From: Desulfuromonadaceae bacterium
GTDB lineage: Bacteria; Desulfobacterota; Desulfuromonadia; Geobacterales; Pseudopelobacteraceae
Assembly: GCA_028686145.1 (NCBI GenBank)
Contig: JAQUCQ010000119.1
Location: 1 to 8,979 of the forward strand
Direction: 5' to 3'
DNA: 8,979 nucleotides
Shown here: in pieces, positions 5,127 to 8,979 of the stretch
Layout of the letters: the number at the start of each line of letters is the position of its first letter
How positions within the stretch are numbered: the first letter of the stretch is position 1
Notes under the pieces: model-generated
Seen by the model: only the letters and a program-made list of their open reading frames with translations
What the model was told of the DNA's origin: nothing
The model's database searches: none
Translations under genes and position numbers: made by a program

Positions 5127-6961
5127 TGAATCGCTTACTTACTTGCATTTCACTCGTCATAGTGACTCTGTTGCAGTTTTCTGCTGCTGTACAGGCAGGG
5201 CCATTGGATGATTATTATCTCCAGCAATTCGGCGCGTCGCAAAGCACGCAACTTCAGAAAGCGGTACTGTCGGTCTCTGCCGATGTTCAGGAATCGGCCA
5301 CATGCGGCATGCCGCTCAAAAAAGCCCTCCGTCGCGACTGGAACCTGCTGGAGCAGTCAACGCAGAAAGTGCTGGCGAAACAACTGGCTTACCCGACGCT
5401 AGCAAGCGAAGCGCCACTTTTCACATCCGCAGGCGGGCATTTTGTGATCCACTACTCCACCACAGGAACAGACGCACCGCCACCAGCTGACCTGAACAAT
5501 GACGGTGTTCCCGATTGGGTAGAAACCGTCGCCGCCACGTTTGAAAATGTCTACACTTCGTACGGTACCATGGGGTATCGACTTGCGCCGACACTACCTG
5601 CCGGTTCGCCATTCAACATTTATTTACTGGACCTCGCTCCGCAAGGATATTACGGAGTTACAACCAGCGACAAGCATGTGCCTTCGACTGGCTACCCGAA
5701 TGCATACACCAGCTGGATGGAGCTGGATAACAACTTCACTGATGCGATCTATCACCCGCTCACCTACACTCCGCTCCAGAGTTTGCAGATCACTGCCGCG
5801 CATGAGTATCACCATGCCATCCAGTACGGTTACAATTACTACTTCGACACCTGGTACGCGGAAGCAACTTCAACGTGGATGGAAGATGAATTGTATGACA
5901 ATGTAAACCAGAGCTACTCCTATATTTCCAACTGGTTTACCCAGAGTAAACTGGCCCTGGATACTCCGGTAAGCACCACAACTGGTGGCGGCTACGGCCG
6001 CTGGATCTTCAACCGCTACCTGTCGGAAACACACGACCCACAAGGCCCACCCATTATTCGGAGTGCCTGGGAAAAGCTGGCTCCCCTCCCCAGCCCTGGA
6101 AACGGCGCCGATATACCAATGATTCCGGTACTGGAGAGCTTACTTTCTTCAACTACATATGCCACTACTCTCGGCACGGACTTCTTTGGATTCGCCAAGC
6201 GTGTCTACACACGGGACTGGACGACACACAAAAATGAAATAAACAAAATACACGTGTATTCACCGGTTGAGACCTATTCGACCTACCCGGTAAACAACAC
6301 GGTAACCCTTCCCCATTACTCGTTTGCCTACTTCAGGTTTTTGCCACCGTCAAGCTCACCCGACAACCTGAATATTACCGTCACCGGCACCAGCGGCATT
6401 AAGGCGACCGCGTTCATCACAAGCAGCGGCGGCATCGTCACCGAATATCCTTTCATCACTGTGAGCGGCACCACCATGGCCATTCCCTACTTCAGTTCCG
6501 CCAGCGAAGTGGTCTTGCTCGTGGCCAATACCACCGATGTTGACAACCACCAGGTTGCCTTCAGTACCGACGGCACGCCCGCACCGGTTACTGACCCGAC
6601 AACCCCGACGCCAACAACATCCGGCAGCAGTTCCGGAGGGGGCGGGTGCTTCATCGCCACGGCCACGTACGGCAGCTATCTGCATCCACAGGTGGAGTTG
6701 CTGCGTCATTTCCGGGACGAGCATCTGCTCACCAATGCACCGGGCCGGGCTTTTGTTGCCTTTTACTATCGCTACAGCCCGCCCCTGGCCGATTTCATTT
6801 CCCGGCATTCGTTCCTGCGCGGTGTGACCCGCGTGTTGCTGACTCCGGTTGTCGTTGCGGTTGTTCACCCTGCTGCATCTGCTGCCGGGTTATTACTGGC
6901 TTTGGCTGTGCTGTATCGTCCGGTGCGCCGCCGCTATCTAGCGCGGGTCGCCGTCGGTTAA
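5126..6961 (+). CDS. Secreted HExxH metalloprotease with C-terminal CFI-box/transmembrane tail (MXAN_6640-like)
   Basis: A 611-residue exported putative zinc protease. Residues 1-24 are a signal peptide with a likely cut after AVQA. After a pro-region of about 90 residues comes DLNNDGVPDWVE (122-133), an Asp/Asn-rich calcium-loop-like motif typical of secreted enzymes. The zinc site is HEYHH (H226, E227, H230), and E246 in WYAEATSTWMEDE is the likely third ligand, a gluzincin-style arrangement. A beta-rich region (about 400-480) leads into a Thr/Pro/Ser/Gly linker ending GGGG at 504-507. The last 104 residues begin CFIATATYGSYLHPQ (C508), continue LLTNAPGRAF (534-543) and YYRYSPPLADFI (547-558), then a hydrophobic segment (about 571-597) and RPVRRRY (598-604). 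This is the CFI-box C-terminal domain, a suspected sorting or anchoring tail. The arrangement recalls the MXAN_6640-family putative metalloproteases. Substrate unknown. The start overlaps the previous gene's stop codon. Confidence 0.87.
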   Translation: MNRLLTCISLVIVTLLQFSAAVQAGPLDDYYLQQFGASQSTQLQKAVLSVSADVQESATCGMPLKKALRRDWNLLEQSTQKVLAKQLAYPTLASEAPLFTSAGGHFVIHYSTTGTDAPPPADLNNDGVPDWVETVAATFENVYTSYGTMGYRLAPTLPAGSPFNIYLLDLAPQGYYGVTTSDKHVPSTGYPNAYTSWMELDNNFTDAIYHPLTYTPLQSLQITAAHEYHHAIQYGYNYYFDTWYAEATSTWMEDELYDNVNQSYSYISNWFTQSKLALDTPVSTTTGGGYGRWIFNRYLSETHDPQGPPIIRSAWEKLAPLPSPGNGADIPMIPVLESLLSSTTYATTLGTDFFGFAKRVYTRDWTTHKNEINKIHVYSPVETYSTYPVNNTVTLPHYSFAYFRFLPPSSSPDNLNITVTGTSGIKATAFITSSGGIVTEYPFITVSGTTMAIPYFSSASEVVLLVANTTDVDNHQVAFSTDGTPAPVTDPTTPTPTTSGSSSGGGGCFIATATYGSYLHPQVELLRHFRDEHLLTNAPGRAFVAFYYRYSPPLADFISRHSFLRGVTRVLLTPVVVAVVHPAASAAGLLLALAVLYRPVRRRYLARVAVG

Positions 6962-6972
6962 CGAAGTTTTTG

Positions 6973-7413
6973 CTACAACAGCACCACCAACACCACACCG
7001 CCAGCCAGCACAACAAGGTTGCAGACAGCAGAAACGCCGTGCAGACGTCCGAACTGCTGTCTCACAGGATCATCCTTTGGGGTCTGATCAAAAGAGACGA
7101 TCTGCTGCTTGATTGCTGCGGCTTTCGGTTCTACGTAATACGCCTGAAAGACGGTGATCGCCAACATGGCCGCAAGGATGCCTGTGACAAGCCCCATCCT
7201 CCCGCCGCGCATAAACAGACGGCACCCCAGGGCGATAACACCACACGCCAGTCCCCAGCGAAAATAACCGGGGAAAAGAATCCCTACGATACGACCGGCC
7301 GAATCGCGGCTTTCTGTCTTGAAAAGTATCGGCGTCAGGACAAACGTAAAAAGAGCACTGCCACCCACCCAGAATGCAATTGCCAACTGGTACAACCCTG
7401 TAGCAAATTTCAT
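6973..7413 (-). CDS. DUF4149 (TMEM205-like) integral membrane protein
   Basis: A 146-residue inner-membrane protein of unknown biochemical function. Four hydrophobic segments are visible: about 7-30, 45-67, 73-93 and 124-146. Between the third and fourth lies a charged loop, FQAYYVEPKAAAIKQQ...PVRQQFGRLHGVS, which carries the conserved-looking features of DUF4149: FWVGG in the first helix, Tyr-x-x-Pro after the third, and Arg-x-x-Phe-x-x-Leu-His-Gly entering the fourth. The open frame extends to 7527, but the first 38 codons are unlike a membrane protein and lie over hairpins downstream of ahcY. GGGAGG at 7418-7423, four bases before the ATG at 7413, fixes the start. It lies 122 bp downstream of ahcY on the same strand and ends only 11 bp from the stop codon of the convergent protease gene. 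Moderate confidence in the family, high that it is a real membrane protein. Confidence 0.87.
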   Translation of the reverse strand: MKFATGLYQLAIAFWVGGSALFTFVLTPILFKTESRDSAGRIVGILFPGYFRWGLACGVIALGCRLFMRGGRMGLVTGILAAMLAITVFQAYYVEPKAAAIKQQIVSFDQTPKDDPVRQQFGRLHGVSAVCNLVVLAGGVVLVVLL

Positions 7414-7417
7414 GACA

Positions 7418-7423
7418 CCTCCC
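7418..7423 (-). promoter_or_regulatory. Ribosome binding site that sets the DUF4149 start
   Basis: On the minus strand GGGAGG is followed after four bases (TGTC) by the ATG at 7413. No comparable site precedes the upstream in-frame ATG at 7527, which would add 38 non-hydrophobic residues, so the shorter protein is preferred. Confidence 0.8.
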
Positions 7424-7449
7424 AACAGGTTATCCGGTTTGATGTTTAC

Positions 7450-7478
7450 AAAATACCGTAGGACCGTTACCGGGGCAA
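7450..7478 (-). promoter_or_regulatory. Possible weak promoter for the DUF4149 gene
   Basis: On the minus strand TTGCCC (7473-7478) and TATTTT (7450-7455) are separated by 17 bases, each matching 4 of 6 consensus bases. Transcription would begin near 7443, about 30 bases before the ATG. The -35 lies inside the hairpin described next, so this may be chance. Confidence 0.3.
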
Positions 7479-7536
7479 AATTAGATATTCGGCCCCGATA
7501 ATGGTTTGCCAGCGGGCACTGTTCCAATACCGGAAC
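7467..7536 (-). other. Three consecutive small hairpins after ahcY
   Basis: Three dyads follow the ahcY stop codon: GTTCC/GGAAC (7521-7525 and 7532-7536, six-base loop, reaching into the stop codon); TGCC/GGCA (7507-7510 and 7515-7518, four-base loop); and a 10-bp stem (7492-7501 with 7467-7476) that is perfect except for one position pairing as G-U in the minus-strand transcript. None is followed by a T-tract, so they are not ordinary intrinsic terminators. They could protect the ahcY mRNA 3' end or attenuate the DUF4149 gene. Confidence 0.4.
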
Positions 7537-8930
7537 TAGTAGCGATACAGTTCGGCCTTGTATGGCCCTTCCTTCGGTACGCCGATGTAGGCGGCCTGTT
7601 CGTCAGTCAGCACGCTCAACTGCGCATTCAGCTTTTTCAATTGCAGACGGGCCACTTTCTCATCCAGGTGTTTGGGAAGAACATAGACTCCGACCGGATA
7701 TTTGCCCGGATTGCAGAACAGCTCGATCTGGGCGATAGTCTGATTGGCAAAGGATGAAGACATGACGTAACTTGGGTGGCCGGTGCCACAGCCCAAGTTG
7801 ACCAGACGTCCCTTGGCCAGCAGGATAATGCGCGTGCCATGGGGAAAAATGATATGATCTACCTGCGGTTTGATCTCCTCCCACTGATATTTTTCCAGCG
7901 CCGCAACCTCGATCTCGTTATCAAAATGGCCGATGTTGCAGACAATGGCCTGATCCTTCATCCTGATCATATGATCGTGAGTAATGACATGGTAATTACC
8001 GGTGCAGGTGACAAAAATATCAGCCTTGTCGGCAGCATATTCCATTGTCACAACCCGGAAACCTTCCATGGCGGCCTGCAGAGCACAGATCGGATCAACT
8101 TCGGTTACCCATACCTGGGCCGACAGCGCACGCATTGCCTGTGCAGAACCTTTACCCACGTCACCATAGCCGCAGATCAAGGCGACCTTGCCGGCAATCA
8201 TAACGTCAGTGGCCCGTTTGATACCGTCTACCAGTGATTCACGGCAACCGTACAGGTTGTCAAATTTTGACTTGGTAACAGAGTCGTTGACATTGATTGC
8301 CGGAAATTTCAGTTCGCCGCGTTCATGCATCTGGTACAGACGGTGAACACCGGTGGTCGTTTCCTCGGTCACGCCCTTGATCTCTGCCAGACGGGTTGAG
8401 TACCAAGTCGGACTGACGGCCAGTTTAGCCTTGATAGTGGCGTAGAGGATCGTTTCTTCCTCAGAAGCAGGGTTGGCAAGTACGGAGAGATCCTTTTCAG
8501 CCCTGGCACCCAGATGCAGCAGCAGGGTGGCATCGCCGCCGTCATCCAGAATCATGTTGGAGAAACCGCCGTCGCTCCACTCAAAGATGCGGTGGGTATA
8601 ATCCCAGTATTGCTCCAGTGTTTCACCCTTAACGGCAAAAACCGGTACTCCGGCGGCGGCAATTGCGGCAGCGGCATGGTCCTGGGTTGAGAAAATATTG
8701 CAGGAAGCCCAGCGCACCTCGGCCCCGAGAGCCGTCAATGTCTCGATGAGCACGGCAGTCTGGATGGTCATATGCAGCGAACCGGTGATGCGGGCGCCTT
8801 TTAACGGCTGTGCTGCGGCAAATTCTTCACGAATGGCCATCAGCCCCGGCATCTCTGTCTCGGCAATTCTGATTTCCTTGCGGCCCCAATCGGCCAGCGC
8901 AAGGTCTGCTACGATGTAATTTTGTGACAT
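7536..8930 (-). CDS. ahcY: Adenosylhomocysteinase (S-adenosylhomocysteine hydrolase)
   Basis: Splits S-adenosylhomocysteine, the inhibitory by-product of methylation, into adenosine and homocysteine using tightly bound NAD, in the cytoplasm. The 464 residues are complete. Signatures in order: DLALADWGRKEIRIAETEMPGL at the N-terminus; GSLHMTIQTAVLIETL (50-65); SCNIFSTQDHAAAAI (76-90) with the substrate-site Cys and His-Ala-Ala; the NAD-binding loop GYGDVGKG (254-261); CNIGHFDNEI (331-340); and the C-terminal KAELYRY (458-464), whose Lys and Tyr reach into the neighbouring subunit's cofactor site. An insertion of about 40 residues around 145-185, absent from the mammalian enzyme, marks the longer bacterial type. 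The start is supported by AAGGAG (8940-8945) nine bases before the ATG. The promoter lies beyond the right edge; the 49 bp visible upstream show no recognisable SAH riboswitch. A DUF4149 gene follows on the same strand. Confidence 0.98.
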   Translation of the reverse strand: MSQNYIVADLALADWGRKEIRIAETEMPGLMAIREEFAAAQPLKGARITGSLHMTIQTAVLIETLTALGAEVRWASCNIFSTQDHAAAAIAAAGVPVFAVKGETLEQYWDYTHRIFEWSDGGFSNMILDDGGDATLLLHLGARAEKDLSVLANPASEEETILYATIKAKLAVSPTWYSTRLAEIKGVTEETTTGVHRLYQMHERGELKFPAINVNDSVTKSKFDNLYGCRESLVDGIKRATDVMIAGKVALICGYGDVGKGSAQAMRALSAQVWVTEVDPICALQAAMEGFRVVTMEYAADKADIFVTCTGNYHVITHDHMIRMKDQAIVCNIGHFDNEIEVAALEKYQWEEIKPQVDHIIFPHGTRIILLAKGRLVNLGCGTGHPSYVMSSSFANQTIAQIELFCNPGKYPVGVYVLPKHLDEKVARLQLKKLNAQLSVLTDEQAAYIGVPKEGPYKAELYRY

Positions 8931-8979
8931 GACTTTATGCTCCTTTATGTTGTGATGTATTCTGCAGTGTATTAATGTC

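Noticed and set aside
6356..6868. A 170-codon minus-strand open frame within the metalloprotease gene
   Set aside because: It is antisense to the well-supported protease tail, Gly/Ala-rich in composition, with no domain or ribosome binding site.
6646..7461. A 271-codon plus-strand open frame spanning the protease end and the DUF4149 gene
   Set aside because: It runs out of frame through two real genes on opposite strands and shows no membrane or domain pattern of its own.
8931..8979. SAH riboswitch upstream of ahcY
   Set aside because: Only 49 bp are visible, containing a normal ribosome binding site and no recognisable conserved SAH-riboswitch core. An element further upstream cannot be excluded.

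Overview
The window looks like a chromosomal segment from a member of the Desulfuromonadota (Geobacter, Geotalea or Trichlorobacter type). The evidence is a B-family DNA polymerase with a Geobacter-like domain order, a TIGR04073-like exosortase-associated secreted protein next to galU, and a secreted metalloprotease ending in the Cys-Phe-Ile (CFI-box) C-terminal domain common in that phylum. Base composition is moderate, near 50-55% GC by eye. The assignment rests on recalled family resemblance, not on a search.

Layout from left to right. (1) The 3' end of galU (+), then a bidirectional hairpin terminator shared with a convergent small secreted TIGR04073-like protein (-). (2) A minus-strand pair, metK followed by a family B DNA polymerase. 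A strong intrinsic terminator lies between them, which fixes the polymerase start at 3191 and predicts that it is transcribed at a low level or from its own signal. (3) A promoter region of about 185 bp between divergent genes, with a near-consensus promoter for metK. (4) A plus-strand pair of exported proteins overlapping by one base (TAATG): a 172-residue carboxypeptidase-regulatory-like protein and a 611-residue HExxH metalloprotease with a CFI-box tail. (5) Tail-to-tail with this pair, a minus-strand DUF4149-type membrane protein and, upstream of it, ahcY. The ahcY coding region is complete; the window ends 49 bp upstream of its start.

How the genes work together: metK makes S-adenosylmethionine and ahcY removes the S-adenosylhomocysteine product of methylation, so two steps of the activated methyl cycle lie on the same strand. 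They are separated by the oppositely oriented secreted-protease module, which looks like an insertion into an otherwise housekeeping neighbourhood. galU makes UDP-glucose for envelope polysaccharides. The adjacent exosortase-associated protein belongs to a family that follows polysaccharide-linked protein sorting, although no exosortase is visible here.

No tRNA, rRNA, CRISPR array, insertion sequence or phage gene was seen. The least described part is the protease/regulatory-like pair and its C-terminal tail. I found no clear evidence for a wholly new system.
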